In this document: one piece after another, positions 16,078 to 25,668 of the stretch
How positions within the stretch are numbered: the stretch's first letter is position 1
Layout of the letters: every line of letters begins with the position of its first letter
Assembly: GCA_041648175.1 (NCBI GenBank)
Contig: JBAZPO010000001.1
Span: 186,001 to 250,000, forward strand
Reading direction: 5' to 3'
DNA from: Desulfobaccales bacterium
Lineage (GTDB): Bacteria > Desulfobacterota > Desulfobaccia > Desulfobaccales > 0-14-0-80-60-11
DNA: 64,000 bases
Made by a program: the position numbers and the translations under genes
The notes under the pieces: model-generated
Database searches by the model: none
Told to the model about the DNA's origin: nothing
The model's input: the letters and a program-made list of their open reading frames with translations, nothing else

Positions 16078-16953
16078 GTGATCCCGGTTTCCGGTAAGCT
16101 CCTGATTACCGGAGCACGCGGGCAGTTGGGTCAGGCCCTGGTTCAGTCTGCCGGCGGGCAGGGTTGGGAGGTAATTCCCACCGATGTCCATGACCTGGAT
16201 ATTACCGATTCCCAGTCGGTATGGCGAGAGCTGGCCCGGCTGCGTCCGCAAGTGGTGATCAATGCCGCTGGGGCTACCCAGGTGGACGCACTGGAGTCGG
16301 ACCCGGATGGGGCGCTCAGAGTCAACGGCCTGGGGCCCCGGAACCTGGCCGTGGCTTGCCGGCGCCTGGGCCTCAAGTTAATCCACCTATCCACCGATTA
16401 TGTCTTTGATGGGACCAAATCCGGGCCTTATGTGGAGTGGGACGCGACGCGGCCCCTCTCGGTTTACGGCCGCAGCAAGCTCCTGGGAGAAGAGTGGGTG
16501 CGGCAACAGTGCCCCGATCACTTTATCGTGCGTACAGCCTGGCTCTATGGGCTTCCCGGCCCCAATTTCATCCTGGCTATTTTGGCCCGGGGTCGCAGCC
16601 TGGGGCCGGCTGGCGTGCTAAAGGTGGTGGCGGATCAGCACGGGACCCCCACCAGCGCGCTGACACTGGCGCCCCAGCTCCTGGCGCTGGCCCAAACCGA
16701 GGCCTTCGGCACCTATCACGCCACCTGTCAGGGTGGCACCACCTGGTATGGGTTTGCCCAACTGATTCTTCAGACGGCCGGTATTGAGGTGGGGATAACT
16801 CCTTGTACAACCGAGGAATTTCCCCGTCCTGCTCCCCGGCCGGCCAACTCGGTCCTGGATAACCGGCTCTTGCAGGTAACCGGACTGGACCTCATGCCTT
16901 CCTGGCAGGCAGCCTTCCAGCAATTCTGGGAAGCTTACGGGGATCGCCTATGA
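16078..16953 (+). CDS. rfbD: dTDP-4-dehydrorhamnose reductase
   Basis: 291 residues, an NAD(P)-dependent SDR: Rossmann TGARGQLGQAL at the N terminus, INAAGATQVD, STDYVFDG, and the catalytic YxxxK as YGRSK. RTAWLYG and DQHGTPTS are typical of RmlD. It should reduce the 4-keto sugar to dTDP-L-rhamnose for O-antigen or exopolysaccharide. GTG start at 16078 with GAGG nine bases before. Its stop overlaps the rmlB start by four bases (ATGA), so the two are translationally coupled. Confidence 0.92.
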   Translation: MIPVSGKLLITGARGQLGQALVQSAGGQGWEVIPTDVHDLDITDSQSVWRELARLRPQVVINAAGATQVDALESDPDGALRVNGLGPRNLAVACRRLGLKLIHLSTDYVFDGTKSGPYVEWDATRPLSVYGRSKLLGEEWVRQQCPDHFIVRTAWLYGLPGPNFILAILARGRSLGPAGVLKVVADQHGTPTSALTLAPQLLALAQTEAFGTYHATCQGGTTWYGFAQLILQTAGIEVGITPCTTEEFPRPAPRPANSVLDNRLLQVTGLDLMPSWQAAFQQFWEAYGDRL

Positions 16954-18026
16954 GTTGTGTTTTGGTAACCGGGGGAGCCGGGTTTATCGGCTCCAATTTC
17001 GTCTACTTTCTGCGGCGCGAGCGGCCGGACTGGCACATCCTCAACCTGGACCTCTTGACTTACGCCGGCAACCCCGAAAATCTCAACGGGTTGCAAGGCG
17101 ATCCCCTCTATACCCTCGTCCATGGAGACGTGGCCGACCGGGAATTAGCGCAAGACCTTTTTGCCCGCTATCCCATCACCCGGGTGGTCCACTTTGCCGC
17201 TGAATCCCATGTGGACCGGTCGATTCTGGACCCGGGCATCTTCGTATGCACCAATGTCGTGGGAACCTTTACCCTGTTGGAAGCGGCTCGCCAGGCCTGG
17301 CAAAACCGGGCCGGGGGGGAGACGCCGCGCTTTTTGCACGTCAGTACGGATGAAGTTTACGGCTCGTTGGGACCCGAAGATCTTCCCACCACCGAGGCGT
17401 CGCCGTATGCCCCCCGCAGCCCGTATGCCGCGTCCAAGGCCAGCGCCGACTTTCTGGTGCGCTCCTATTTCCACACTTATCAGCTTCCGGTGCTCATTAC
17501 CAACTGTTCCAACAATTACGGCCCTTACCAATTCCCGGAGAAGCTGATCCCCTTTAGCCTCAGCCAGGCCTTGGCAGGCAAGTCCATTCCCATTTATGGC
17601 CAGGGAACCAATGTCCGGGACTGGCTCTTTGTGGAGGACCATTGCCGGGCGCTGCTTGCCGTACTGGAGCAGGGCCGGGTGGGAGAGACCTATAACATCG
17701 GCGGCCGCCAGGAAGTGCCCAATCTGGAACTGGTGCGCCTGTTGCTCCGCTTGCTGGGCCAAATGCGGCCTGATTTGGGAGACCTGGACCGGCTGATTAC
17801 TTTTGTGGCGGACCGGCCCGGCCATGACTGGCGATATGCCCTGGACATCAGCAAAATTGAAAGCCAGTTGGGGTGGCATCCCCAAGTGGGTTTGGAGGAG
17901 GGGCTCAGGCGCACCGTAGCCTGGTATCTTAACCATCAGGACTGGCTGGGGCGCGTGCAATCCCAGGCCTACCGGGCTTTCCTCACGAAACAGTATGGGG
18001 CCGGGGTGTTAGGCGTGGATGGCTAA
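16950..18026 (+). CDS. rfbB: dTDP-glucose 4,6-dehydratase
   Basis: 358 residues, extended SDR. Motifs: VTGGAGFIGSNFV (NAD binding), FAAESHVDRS, STDEVYGSLG, YAASKASADFLV (catalytic Tyr and Lys), TNCSNNYGPYQFPEKLIP and GVRDW-like NVRDWLFVEDH. It converts dTDP-glucose to the 4-keto-6-deoxy sugar, the step before the epimerase and reductase encoded just upstream. Length and motifs are normal. The gene order (epimerase, reductase, dehydratase) without rmlA suggests that the thymidylyltransferase is elsewhere. Confidence 0.96.
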   Translation: MSCVLVTGGAGFIGSNFVYFLRRERPDWHILNLDLLTYAGNPENLNGLQGDPLYTLVHGDVADRELAQDLFARYPITRVVHFAAESHVDRSILDPGIFVCTNVVGTFTLLEAARQAWQNRAGGETPRFLHVSTDEVYGSLGPEDLPTTEASPYAPRSPYAASKASADFLVRSYFHTYQLPVLITNCSNNYGPYQFPEKLIPFSLSQALAGKSIPIYGQGTNVRDWLFVEDHCRALLAVLEQGRVGETYNIGGRQEVPNLELVRLLLRLLGQMRPDLGDLDRLITFVADRPGHDWRYALDISKIESQLGWHPQVGLEEGLRRTVAWYLNHQDWLGRVQSQAYRAFLTKQYGAGVLGVDG

Positions 18027-18194
18027 CGGCGCAACCGTCGACAAAGAGGCGGATCAGTATCCCTGGTTATTCCAGGCCTGCGAAGGGGATATTTTTTGCA
18101 AATTCAATTAATGGTTTTTTGAAAAATGCCCGATCAGGACCAAGAGTGCACCGCCAGTGGTATTAACGTCCAGGGTCAAGTATAAGGGCTGGGT

Positions 18195-20219
18195 ATGCAA
18201 AGGCAACCGATTATTCTGGTAGTAGATGATGAACCTGCCATTCTGGGGCTGGTCAAGGATATCTTGCGTCCAGCCGGCTACCTGGTGAACACCGCGGCCA
18301 ACGGCAAGGAAGCGGTGGCCGCGCTCCAGGCTCACCCCTATGATCTGGTCATCACCGATATGATTATGCCTCAGATGGGGGGCATGGAATTAGTCCAATA
18401 CCTGCGCCTGAATCATCCCGAGACTTTGGTGATTGTGTTCACCGGCTATGCGAATTTTCAGGACGCCGTGCACGCCGTGAAAATCGGCGCGTTTGATTAC
18501 TTGCCTAAGCCCGTGCAGCCCGAAATTCTGCGCCACGCCATCGAGCGCGCCTTGGAATATCAACGTCTCTCGCGATCTCAACGAGAATTGGAGACGGTGT
18601 TCCAGGGTGCCGAGGCCCTGGGGTGGCAGGCCCTGGAGTTGGTTTCGGATACTCCTGAAGCCGTAATCCTGGGAGAACTACGGGAGCGTGCCTGGCAACA
18701 GGACGATCTCAAGGCGGTGGGGCTAACCTTCTTGGAAGCAGCCCAGACCTTGCTTAAGGTGACGAATAGCTCCATTTTTCTCTATGACGCCGTGCGGAGC
18801 CAGTTTGCCGGGCTGGCGGCCATGGGTCCTCATGCCGAGGTCAAGATCGATGTCCTGATGGCGTCCGAAGGGATCATGGGGTATGTGGCCGCCCACCAGC
18901 GTCCTTTGCTGGTCTCCGATCTGGGCCGGGACCCGCATTTTTCCTTGATGCCCCGACGCACCACGTATCAAACGGCCAGTTTCATGATCATCCCCCTCAC
19001 AGGATATAAATTTTGGGGGGTGATCAACCTCACGGATCGGAAGGACAAAAAGCCTTTCGGGTCCCGGGACCTCTTCCTGGGTTGGCTGATGGGCCGCTTG
19101 CTGGTGGAAATTCTAGAAGCCAGGGAAGCGCCGGAAGAGGCGTCAATCCCTTCTTTGACCTCCTGGATTACCAAGGAAATCCCCATGGGGATGGCCATCC
19201 TGGACCAGAATCTGACTGTGGTTCAAGCTAATCCGGCCCTGGAGCGGATGGTGAGTCTAACCAAAGCTAACCTGGTGGGCCAGAACCTTTTCTCCTGCCT
19301 GGGCTTCAGCCATACCGACTGCGGTAATCTGGAACCGGCCTTCCAACAGGTCCTGGCCAGTCAGGAACCTCAAGAATTGACTTCCTTGAAGTCCACGGCC
19401 AAAGATAACTCGGTCCGTTATTTGGGGATTAAGATATTACCGGTCCCGGACGAACGGAATTCTTTCCGGGGCTTGGTTTTGGTGGAGGATGTCACCGAAG
19501 CCGAGCAACTCAAACAACGGCTGCAACTCTATGAGCATCTGGCCATCATGGGCAAGCTCACTCTTTGCGTGGCCCATGAACTAAACAATCCCCTGGACGG
19601 CATCCGGCGTTACCTGTCCCTGGCCGTCCTCAAAAAAGATGATGCCCAAAGCGTGGACCGCTACCTCACCGAGGCCCAGAAAGGTCTCCAGAAGATGTCC
19701 ATGAGCATCAAGAGCCTGATGTTCTCTGCCAATCCTTTTAAATCGCCTCCTCGGGCCAGTGACACATTGCACAATCTGCTCCAGGACGCCATTAAAATCA
19801 TGATGTTTCAGGCCAGCGATCAGCGGGTGCAAATAGACTTCAGTCCGCCTCCGGAGTTCGAAAAGATCGTCTCTGAGTCTGACCTTTATTATGTGTTTAT
19901 CAATGTCATTAAAAATGCCCTCCAGGCCATGCCGCAAGGTGGCCGCCTGGCGGTGAACGGCATTTTGAACGAGCGCCACATGGAGATTTCCTTCCAGGAC
20001 ACCGGACCTGGGTTATCGTCCCAGGAGATGGACCAGATCTTTCAACCGTTTTATTCCACCAAAGAGGGAACCCAAGGATTGGGATTGGGTTTACCCATTT
20101 GTCAAAAGATCCTGGAGCGGTATGATGGCCGCTTAGTGGTGGAAAGCCAGCCAGGGCGGGGCACAAAAATTCGTTTGGTCCTGCCCTATACCGACCCGGG
20201 AGCCTTGCATGGCAAATAA
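18195..20219 (+). CDS. Receiver-GAF-PAS sensor histidine kinase
   Basis: 674 residues. Domains in order: receiver (1-125, Asp55 in VITDMIMPQ), GAF-like (~165-310), PAS (~330-440), dimerisation domain with VAHELNNPL (His461), and HATPase (~540-670: NALQAMPQGG, DTGPGLSS, GLGLGLPIC). The receiver at the N terminus means it can be driven by another kinase as well as by its own sensors. There are no membrane segments, so it is cytoplasmic. The last 11 bases overlap the NtrC-type regulator gene, its probable phosphorylation partner. Confidence 0.92.
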   Translation: MQRQPIILVVDDEPAILGLVKDILRPAGYLVNTAANGKEAVAALQAHPYDLVITDMIMPQMGGMELVQYLRLNHPETLVIVFTGYANFQDAVHAVKIGAFDYLPKPVQPEILRHAIERALEYQRLSRSQRELETVFQGAEALGWQALELVSDTPEAVILGELRERAWQQDDLKAVGLTFLEAAQTLLKVTNSSIFLYDAVRSQFAGLAAMGPHAEVKIDVLMASEGIMGYVAAHQRPLLVSDLGRDPHFSLMPRRTTYQTASFMIIPLTGYKFWGVINLTDRKDKKPFGSRDLFLGWLMGRLLVEILEAREAPEEASIPSLTSWITKEIPMGMAILDQNLTVVQANPALERMVSLTKANLVGQNLFSCLGFSHTDCGNLEPAFQQVLASQEPQELTSLKSTAKDNSVRYLGIKILPVPDERNSFRGLVLVEDVTEAEQLKQRLQLYEHLAIMGKLTLCVAHELNNPLDGIRRYLSLAVLKKDDAQSVDRYLTEAQKGLQKMSMSIKSLMFSANPFKSPPRASDTLHNLLQDAIKIMMFQASDQRVQIDFSPPPEFEKIVSESDLYYVFINVIKNALQAMPQGGRLAVNGILNERHMEISFQDTGPGLSSQEMDQIFQPFYSTKEGTQGLGLGLPICQKILERYDGRLVVESQPGRGTKIRLVLPYTDPGALHGK

Positions 20220-21618
20220 AGACCTTTTGATCGTTGATGACGATACCCTGGTGTGTGAATCACTCAAAGAGATGCTCCTCCTGGAAGGGTTCAGTGTGGA
20301 TGCGGTTATGGGTGGACAGGATGCCCTGGCTAAAATCAAAAACCAACAATACCAAGTGATCCTCTCTGATATCCAGATGCCTGGGCTCGACGGCATCGAG
20401 CTCTTGAAGGAGTTGAGGGGCCGGCTTCCCGATACGACGGTCATTTTCATTACCGGCCACGGTCACATTGCCGGGGCGGTCGAGGCCATCAAACTGGGAG
20501 CTTATGACTACATAACCAAACCCATTGATGACCTGCGTCTCAAACTCACGATCCGCCATGCCCTGGAGAAGAAAAAACTACAGGCTTCTTACGATTCCCT
20601 GAAACAGCGCCTCAAGCCCTGGACCTTGGATGATACCTTGGTTTTCGGTGATCCCAAAATGGCCCAGCTTCTGGAAATGGTCCACACCATTGCCGACACC
20701 ATGGCGACGGTGCTGATCACCGGGGAATCGGGGACCGGGAAATCCATGCTGGCCCAGTATATTCACAAGCACTCCCACCGCAAAGACGGGCCCTTCGGCA
20801 AGATTAGCTGCGGTTCGCTGTCCGAGACCTTGCTGGAAAGCGAACTCTTTGGACATATGCGGGGCTCCTTCACGGGGGCGATCCGGGATAAAAAGGGCAA
20901 ATTCGAGGAAGCCCACGGGGGCACCATCTTTCTGGACGACATCAACTTAGCCTCTCCCCAACTCCAGATTAAGCTCCTGCGCGTCCTGCAGGAAAAGGTC
21001 ATCGAGCGGGTGGGAGCCAACATCCCCATTCAGACGGATGTACGGATTATCACAGCCACCAACACTTTGTTGGAAGATGAAGTGGCCCAACAAAACTTCC
21101 GGGAAGACCTCTACTACCGGATCAACGTGGTCACGTTTACCATCCCGCCTCTGCGGGACCGGTTGAGCGATATTGAACCGTTGGCAACCCATTTTGTCAG
21201 CCGGTTCAACCAGATTCACCATAAAGACATCAAGGGCATCACCAAGAGCGCCCTGCAATACTGCCTCCAATACCCCTGGCCGGGGAATGTCCGGGAGTTG
21301 GAGAATGTCGTGGAACGCGCCGTAATCTTAAGTCCCGGGGAGTTTATCGTTCCCGAGTCCCTGCCTCCAAAAATTACGGAAAGCAAGCCGACCCTGTCCA
21401 AGGAATCCTTCAAAAACCTGACCCTGGAAGAAGCTATGGACCGGTCCGAAAAGCAAATTCTCCTGGAGACCCTGGAATCTTTTAGCTGGAACCGCCAGCT
21501 CAGCGCTCGCACCCTGGGGATCAGCCGCACCACCCTGTTCAACAAGATGCGGCGGTTTCAATTGGTGGACCCCCGGCGATCATCACCGGATAACTCCACC
21601 GAATCCGCTGCTTCCTAG
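20209..21618 (+). CDS. NtrC-family sigma-54 response regulator with variant GSFTGA loop
   Basis: 469 residues: receiver (Asp54 in ILSDIQMPG), AAA+ domain (Walker A GESGTGKS) and Fis-type helix-turn-helix (LSARTLGISRTTLFNKMRRF). Two substitutions stand out. The sigma-54 loop is GSFTGA rather than GAFTGA, and Walker B ends LDDI rather than LDEI. Both are conservative but affect positions that are usually fixed, so activity or ATP turnover may be altered. Overlaps the upstream kinase gene by 11 bases, so the pair is a two-component system; targets are unknown. Confidence 0.93.
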   Translation: MANKDLLIVDDDTLVCESLKEMLLLEGFSVDAVMGGQDALAKIKNQQYQVILSDIQMPGLDGIELLKELRGRLPDTTVIFITGHGHIAGAVEAIKLGAYDYITKPIDDLRLKLTIRHALEKKKLQASYDSLKQRLKPWTLDDTLVFGDPKMAQLLEMVHTIADTMATVLITGESGTGKSMLAQYIHKHSHRKDGPFGKISCGSLSETLLESELFGHMRGSFTGAIRDKKGKFEEAHGGTIFLDDINLASPQLQIKLLRVLQEKVIERVGANIPIQTDVRIITATNTLLEDEVAQQNFREDLYYRINVVTFTIPPLRDRLSDIEPLATHFVSRFNQIHHKDIKGITKSALQYCLQYPWPGNVRELENVVERAVILSPGEFIVPESLPPKITESKPTLSKESFKNLTLEEAMDRSEKQILLETLESFSWNRQLSARTLGISRTTLFNKMRRFQLVDPRRSSPDNSTESAAS

Positions 21619-21710
21619 TCCCCATCAGGCAGCCAGGCCCCGGCCCACGTCCCTGGCCAGGACAAGGGTCGCGCCTCCTCTTCCTTCTGAGCGTCTTTTT
21701 GCATATAGTA

Positions 21711-21792
21711 ATTGCCAAAAAGTTCTTGCCTCAATTTTCCTCTCCCCTTTAAGGGGAAAGGATTAAGGTGAGGGCTAAAAACTTTTGGTAAT
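21711..21792. repeat. Imperfect palindromic element, CCAAAAGTTCTT family, copy 3
   Basis: ATTGCCAAAAAGTTCTT at 21711-21727 is roughly inverted at 21776-21792 (AAAAACTTTTGGTAAT), and the interior (21729-21773) folds into a long imperfect hairpin around CCCCTTTAAGGGG. Lies between the NtrC-type gene and bioA. Related copies near 9953 and 15152. Confidence 0.55.
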
Positions 21793-21863
21793 CGACAAAA
21801 AGGCCATAAGGCTGGCCGCACCGCGGGCTGGCTGCGTGGCCGCCACCTGAAGCGAGGCATGCT

Positions 21864-23213
21864 ATGGGTTACGACCCTGAGACCTTAAAGCAATGGGACC
21901 GGGAGTTTGTCTGGCATCCCTTCACCCAAATGCAGGGCTTCCGGGAGGAAGACCCCCTGATCATCAGCCACGGAGAAGGGATTTACCTCTATGATATCCA
22001 GGGCAACCGCTATCTGGACGGCGTTTCGTCCCTATGGGCCAACCTCCATGGGCACCGGCGCCCCGAGTTGGACCTTGCCTTGATGGAGCAGCTTAATCAG
22101 GTGGCCCACAGCACCCTGTTGGGGATCGCCCATCCCCCGGCCATCCTCCTGGCCCGCCGCCTGGTGGAATTGGCCCCGCCGGGCTTGAGCAAGGTGTTTT
22201 ACTCGGACAATGGCTCCACCGCCGTGGAGGTGGCCCTGAAGGTTGCCTTCCAATTCTGGCGCAACCGCGGCCAAAGCCAAAAACAACGCTTCTTAAAACT
22301 CAGCGGCGCCTACCACGGTGACACCATAGGCGCGGTGTCCGTAGGCGGCATCCCCATATTCCATGAGATTTACCGGCCACTGCTGTTCGACACCTTGGAA
22401 GCCCCGGCGCCTTACTGCTACCGCTGTTCCCACCAGGACGATTGCGGGCAGCAATGCCTTACCCGGCTGGAAGAATTGGTGGCCGAGCACCACCAGGAGT
22501 TGGCCGCGGTGATCGTGGAGCCGGTGATGCAGGGCGCCGCGGGGATGATCGCCCAGCCTCCCGGTTATCTGGCGAAGGTCAGGGAAGTCACCCGCCAGCA
22601 TAACGTGCTCCTCATTGCCGATGAAGTGGCCGTGGGCTTCGGGCGCACCGGCGTCATGTTCGCCTGTGAGCACGAGGGTGTGAGCCCCGATCTGCTCTGC
22701 CTGGCCAAAGGCATCACCGGCGGTTACCTGCCCTTGGCCGCGACCCTGGCCACGGACGAGGTCTATCAGGCCTTCCTGGGAGCCTTCGAGGAATTTAAGA
22801 CGTTTTTCCACGGGCACACCTACACGGGCAATCCCCTGGGAGCCGCGGTGGGGCTGGCCAGCCTGGATATCTTCGCAAAAGACCGCGTTCTTGCCGGTCT
22901 GCCGGTCAAAACGTCGCAATTGGCCGGGCGGCTAGAGAGGATGGCGGAGCATCCCCACGTCGGCGATATCCGGCAGCGGGGCCTGATGGTGGGCATCGAA
23001 CTGGTGGCGGACAAATCCACCCGGGAACCCTTCCCCCTTAAACGGCGCGTCGGGCACCAGGTGATCCTGGCAGCCCGCAAGCTCGGGGCAATACTCCGGC
23101 CCCTGGGGGATGTCATCGTGCTTTTGCCGCCGCTCTGCATCACCGCGGCAGAACTGGACACCCTGTGCGATATCACCCGGGAGGCTATCGTCCAGGGGAC
23201 CAAAGAGATGTAG
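21864..23213 (+). CDS. bioA: Adenosylmethionine-8-amino-7-oxononanoate aminotransferase
   Basis: 449 residues, class III aminotransferase. FVWHPFTQM near the N terminus is the BioA hallmark, with SLWANLHGH, YSDNGSTAVEVALK, SGAYHGDTIGAVSVGG, LLIADEVAVGFGRTG and LAKGITGGYLPLAATL (PLP Lys). It converts KAPA to DAPA in biotin synthesis. A Cys-containing insertion (YCYRCSHQDDCGQQC) is seen in Bacillus-type BioA proteins. No other bio gene is nearby. Confidence 0.94.
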   Translation: MGYDPETLKQWDREFVWHPFTQMQGFREEDPLIISHGEGIYLYDIQGNRYLDGVSSLWANLHGHRRPELDLALMEQLNQVAHSTLLGIAHPPAILLARRLVELAPPGLSKVFYSDNGSTAVEVALKVAFQFWRNRGQSQKQRFLKLSGAYHGDTIGAVSVGGIPIFHEIYRPLLFDTLEAPAPYCYRCSHQDDCGQQCLTRLEELVAEHHQELAAVIVEPVMQGAAGMIAQPPGYLAKVREVTRQHNVLLIADEVAVGFGRTGVMFACEHEGVSPDLLCLAKGITGGYLPLAATLATDEVYQAFLGAFEEFKTFFHGHTYTGNPLGAAVGLASLDIFAKDRVLAGLPVKTSQLAGRLERMAEHPHVGDIRQRGLMVGIELVADKSTREPFPLKRRVGHQVILAARKLGAILRPLGDVIVLLPPLCITAAELDTLCDITREAIVQGTKEM

Positions 23214-23414
23214 CCGGAGAGACCGAACCCTTGATATAAGGAATTATAAAATCGGAAAGATTACACGTTGAATCTCTGGGCCTGCCGCGCTCCCCTCAGA
23301 GGCGGGTTAAACCCACCCCTGAGGGCCTGCGATTCATCACTCCGCGGCGTTTCCTTTAGAATAATAATCACTTATCTTATCGATTTCCCTCGAAAACCGA
23401 AAACCGCCTCTCTC

Positions 23415-23933
23415 TTACCTGCTCCAATACACCCGCACAAACTTGTCCATCTCCGACCAGCGGAAGTTCAGATCACCCTTGTAGGCCTTATAAATGGTGC
23501 GCCCCAGGTGTTGGGCCAGCTTCTCCGTGGTGGTCTCCACCACGAACTGATCCCCATCCGGGGCCATTTGGATGACGCGGTCCTGGACATTGCGCTTGGA
23601 CACCCTGTTGGATTCCTTTTTCAGGATCCCAACGATCTCCTCTTTGTGCTGGGCCAGAAATTCGCCGCTGAGGGTGAGAATCCCTTCGGGATAGTGGTCC
23701 TTGATCTTGCGGCAGGTGGGGCACACCACCTCCCGCACCTGGTTGGCGCCGGACAATCGCTCATAGAGCTTTTCGTCGAAAAACCAGCGCTTGCTCTGGT
23801 AGAGGGCGTGGCATTGGGTGCAGGCCGCAGCTTCCTGGCCGGCCTCGGGCAGATAGGGGTCCTCCTGCCGTCCCACGTGGCCAAACTTCTTGCCCTTCTC
23901 CCCGCTCCATTTCTGCTCTTTGTATTTTTCCAT
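23415..23933 (-). CDS. BCAM0308-family zinc-binding protein
   Basis: 172 residues with two CxxC pairs (CTQC about residue 38 and CPTCRKIKD about residue 71) that should bind one zinc. The pattern PEGILTLSGEFLAQHKEEI, then RVIQM, TTTEKLAQHLGRTIYKAYKGDL and a C-terminal VRVYW matches a small conserved family named after Burkholderia BCAM0308. Function is unknown; the fold looks nucleic-acid or ribosome related, which is inference. Ribosome site GAGGGAG lies four bases before the ATG. The 246-base spacer upstream (23934-24179) holds CTACGTAG words at both ends but nothing recognised. Confidence 0.75.
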   Translation of the reverse strand: MEKYKEQKWSGEKGKKFGHVGRQEDPYLPEAGQEAAACTQCHALYQSKRWFFDEKLYERLSGANQVREVVCPTCRKIKDHYPEGILTLSGEFLAQHKEEIVGILKKESNRVSKRNVQDRVIQMAPDGDQFVVETTTEKLAQHLGRTIYKAYKGDLNFRWSEMDKFVRVYWSR

Positions 23934-24179
23934 AAACTCCCTCTCGCTTGAGAATAGCCCAGATACCTGGAAGGACCCGCGTGCCCGCCAGGGGAAAGAT
24001 GGACATCTCGGTTCACCCGGCGCTGCAGCGGTAACCTTTTTGGGAAACTTGTCTACGTAGTTAAGTTAGGACTAATCCGGTGGGTTGCAAGAGGACCCGA
24101 CAAAATATCAGCGACTGGTGGAGTCAGCCGGCCAGTAGGCTGGAATCGCATCTCTGTAACTTGGGTAGCTTAAGGCGCG

Positions 24180-24815
24180 CTAAAAATCTACGTAGGCCCC
24201 CCGCTTGAGCCCCTTCAGATGGCAGGTATCGTTGAGGCCCATGATGTGCCAGGTGTCGGCCGTTCGATTGAAGCGGTTAATGGCCGTAGTGTCCTGGCCG
24301 AGGCGCCAGAAGTGGGAGTTGTCCAGGCTCAGAAAGGCCGCGATGAGCACCTTGTTAACTGCCCGGTGGGCCGCCAACAGGACTGTTTGACCGGGGTGGC
24401 GCAGCACCACCTCTTCCACGGCGTCTATGGCCCGGTCTTTGACTTCGTCCAGGGTTTCACCCTTGGGAAAGCGGACGGTATGGGGCGCGGTTTCCCATTG
24501 CCGGTAAAGGTCGGCGTCCTTCACCTTGACCTCAATTAAGGGCATGCCCTCCCAATCGCCGTACCACAGGTCGGTGAGCCCCGCCAGGTCCAGAACCTGG
24601 AGGCCGTGATGCCGGGCGATGGCTTCGCCCGTTTCTCGAGCCCGGGATAAAGGCGAGCAGTAAGCGGCGTGGATGGTTTCGGTCTTGAGCCAGTCACCCG
24701 CCAGGCGGGCCTCCTCCCGGCCAGTGTCATTCAAGGGGATGTCCCGGGAGCCCCGAAAAATCTTGTCTTTATTCCAAGGGGTTTGGCCGTGGCGCACCAG
24801 AATAATTTTAGTCAT
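24180..24815 (-). CDS. Histidine phosphatase family protein (phosphoglycerate mutase-like)
   Basis: 211 residues. RHG motif at the start (ILVRHGQTPWNKDKIFRG), SPLSRARETGEAIA, a Glu in WEG (YGDWEGMPL) and the second catalytic His in VLLAAHRAVNKVL. The N-terminal PLNDTGREEA matches GpmB/CobC-like phosphatases. Substrate cannot be told; candidates include alpha-ribazole phosphate, phosphosugars or phosphoglycerate. A GGGAGGAGAG ribosome site is directly before the ATG. Confidence 0.9.
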   Translation of the reverse strand: MTKIILVRHGQTPWNKDKIFRGSRDIPLNDTGREEARLAGDWLKTETIHAAYCSPLSRARETGEAIARHHGLQVLDLAGLTDLWYGDWEGMPLIEVKVKDADLYRQWETAPHTVRFPKGETLDEVKDRAIDAVEEVVLRHPGQTVLLAAHRAVNKVLIAAFLSLDNSHFWRLGQDTTAINRFNRTADTWHIMGLNDTCHLKGLKRGAYVDF

Positions 24816-24954
24816 TACTCTCCTCCCTCAACGGCTGGCGAGCCGCGGTCCCCGGTGGTCGTTGACCGGCCTCAAATAACCAGGGACCAGAAGCATCCAC
24901 TCTGGTCCCCACTATATTGCCAAACGCCGTAAATGGAAAGAGGAGATTAGTTTT

Positions 24955-25239
24955 TCATTTCACGATATCCCAGTTGAGGGCAAAGGTGTTGTCGTAGAGG
25001 GTGTACTCAAATCCCATCATCTTGCCAACGCCAGGTCGGGCGCCCTCCTGCACCTTCCAATAGGAGAGATAAATTGCCGGGACCATCCGAGGCTCCCCGG
25101 TCTTGGGATCAGGTTCGATATTTTGCCAGATTTCCTTTTTTTCCAGGACGCGCCACATCGTGCCGTATTTCTTGTTGCGCACCGTCTGCCCCGGATTGGG
25201 CAGTCCCTTTTCCTTGATGATCTGGTCATACTCTTTCAT
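24955..25239 (-). CDS. Conserved hypothetical protein (94 residues)
   Basis: I do not recognise a named family. The protein is soluble, with a compact N-terminal VRNKKYGTMWRVLEKKEIW motif and aromatic-rich C terminus (FEYTLYDNTFALNWDIVK). A perfect AAGGAGG site precedes the ATG, and codon use resembles the neighbours, so it is very likely translated. The gene faces away from the fluoride riboswitch; their promoters share the spacer 25240-25431. Confidence 0.65.
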   Translation of the reverse strand: MKEYDQIIKEKGLPNPGQTVRNKKYGTMWRVLEKKEIWQNIEPDPKTGEPRMVPAIYLSYWKVQEGARPGVGKMMGFEYTLYDNTFALNWDIVK

Positions 25240-25431
25240 GGCCGCCTCCTTATATGAGTGATGATAAGAGTATAGTTAAAGGATAAGCGTGTTCCAGGCA
25301 GTGTCAAGTTTAAGTTATTTTTTTCACACATATTTCCAAATAATGCCTCAATCAGGGCAATGCCGGAAATAATTTGTCAAGCCGCCATAAAAATATTGAA
25401 GCTGCAGGGTTGATGATGCTATATTTTAAAA

Positions 25432-25490
25432 GGTGATGAAGTCCGCCAATAACCGTCTGGGTCATAAGGTCCGAGACTGATGACTTCTAC
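25432..25490 (+). promoter_or_regulatory. Fluoride riboswitch (crcB motif) aptamer
   Basis: The conserved pieces of the crcB motif are present in order: GGTGATGAAGTCCGCC at 25432-25447, an AATAACC linker, a variable stem, and CTGATGACTTCTAC at 25477-25490. GATGAAGTC at the 5' side can pair with GACTTC at the 3' side, as in the known pseudoknotted aptamer. It precedes crcB by about 180 bases and overlaps the left arm of a terminator, so fluoride binding should favour read-through. Confidence 0.93.
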
Positions 25491-25521
25491 TGGCAGAAAA
25501 CTCCGGTAGAAGTTTTTTTTT
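25483..25521 (+). terminator. Riboswitch-controlled intrinsic terminator
   Basis: ACTTCTAC (25483-25490) pairs with GTAGAAGT (25506-25513), followed by nine T residues. The left arm is part of the fluoride aptamer, so aptamer folding and terminator folding exclude each other. Confidence 0.9.
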
Positions 25522-25668
25522 GCCGGAAGATGTAATCTGGGTAACGTTGATGCCTTTCTGCGAAAACGAACCTTCTTAAAAGGGCATTCCGTGAAGCTCT
25601 CCCAAAAAACGCGAGAACTCCTCACCTTAAGCTGGCTTCGGCAGCTGATAAGAAATGATGGTTGGATC

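Noticed and set aside
23268..23951. 227-codon open frame on the plus strand
   Set aside because: It is antisense to the zinc-binding BCAM0308-type gene, which has a good ribosome site and conserved motifs.
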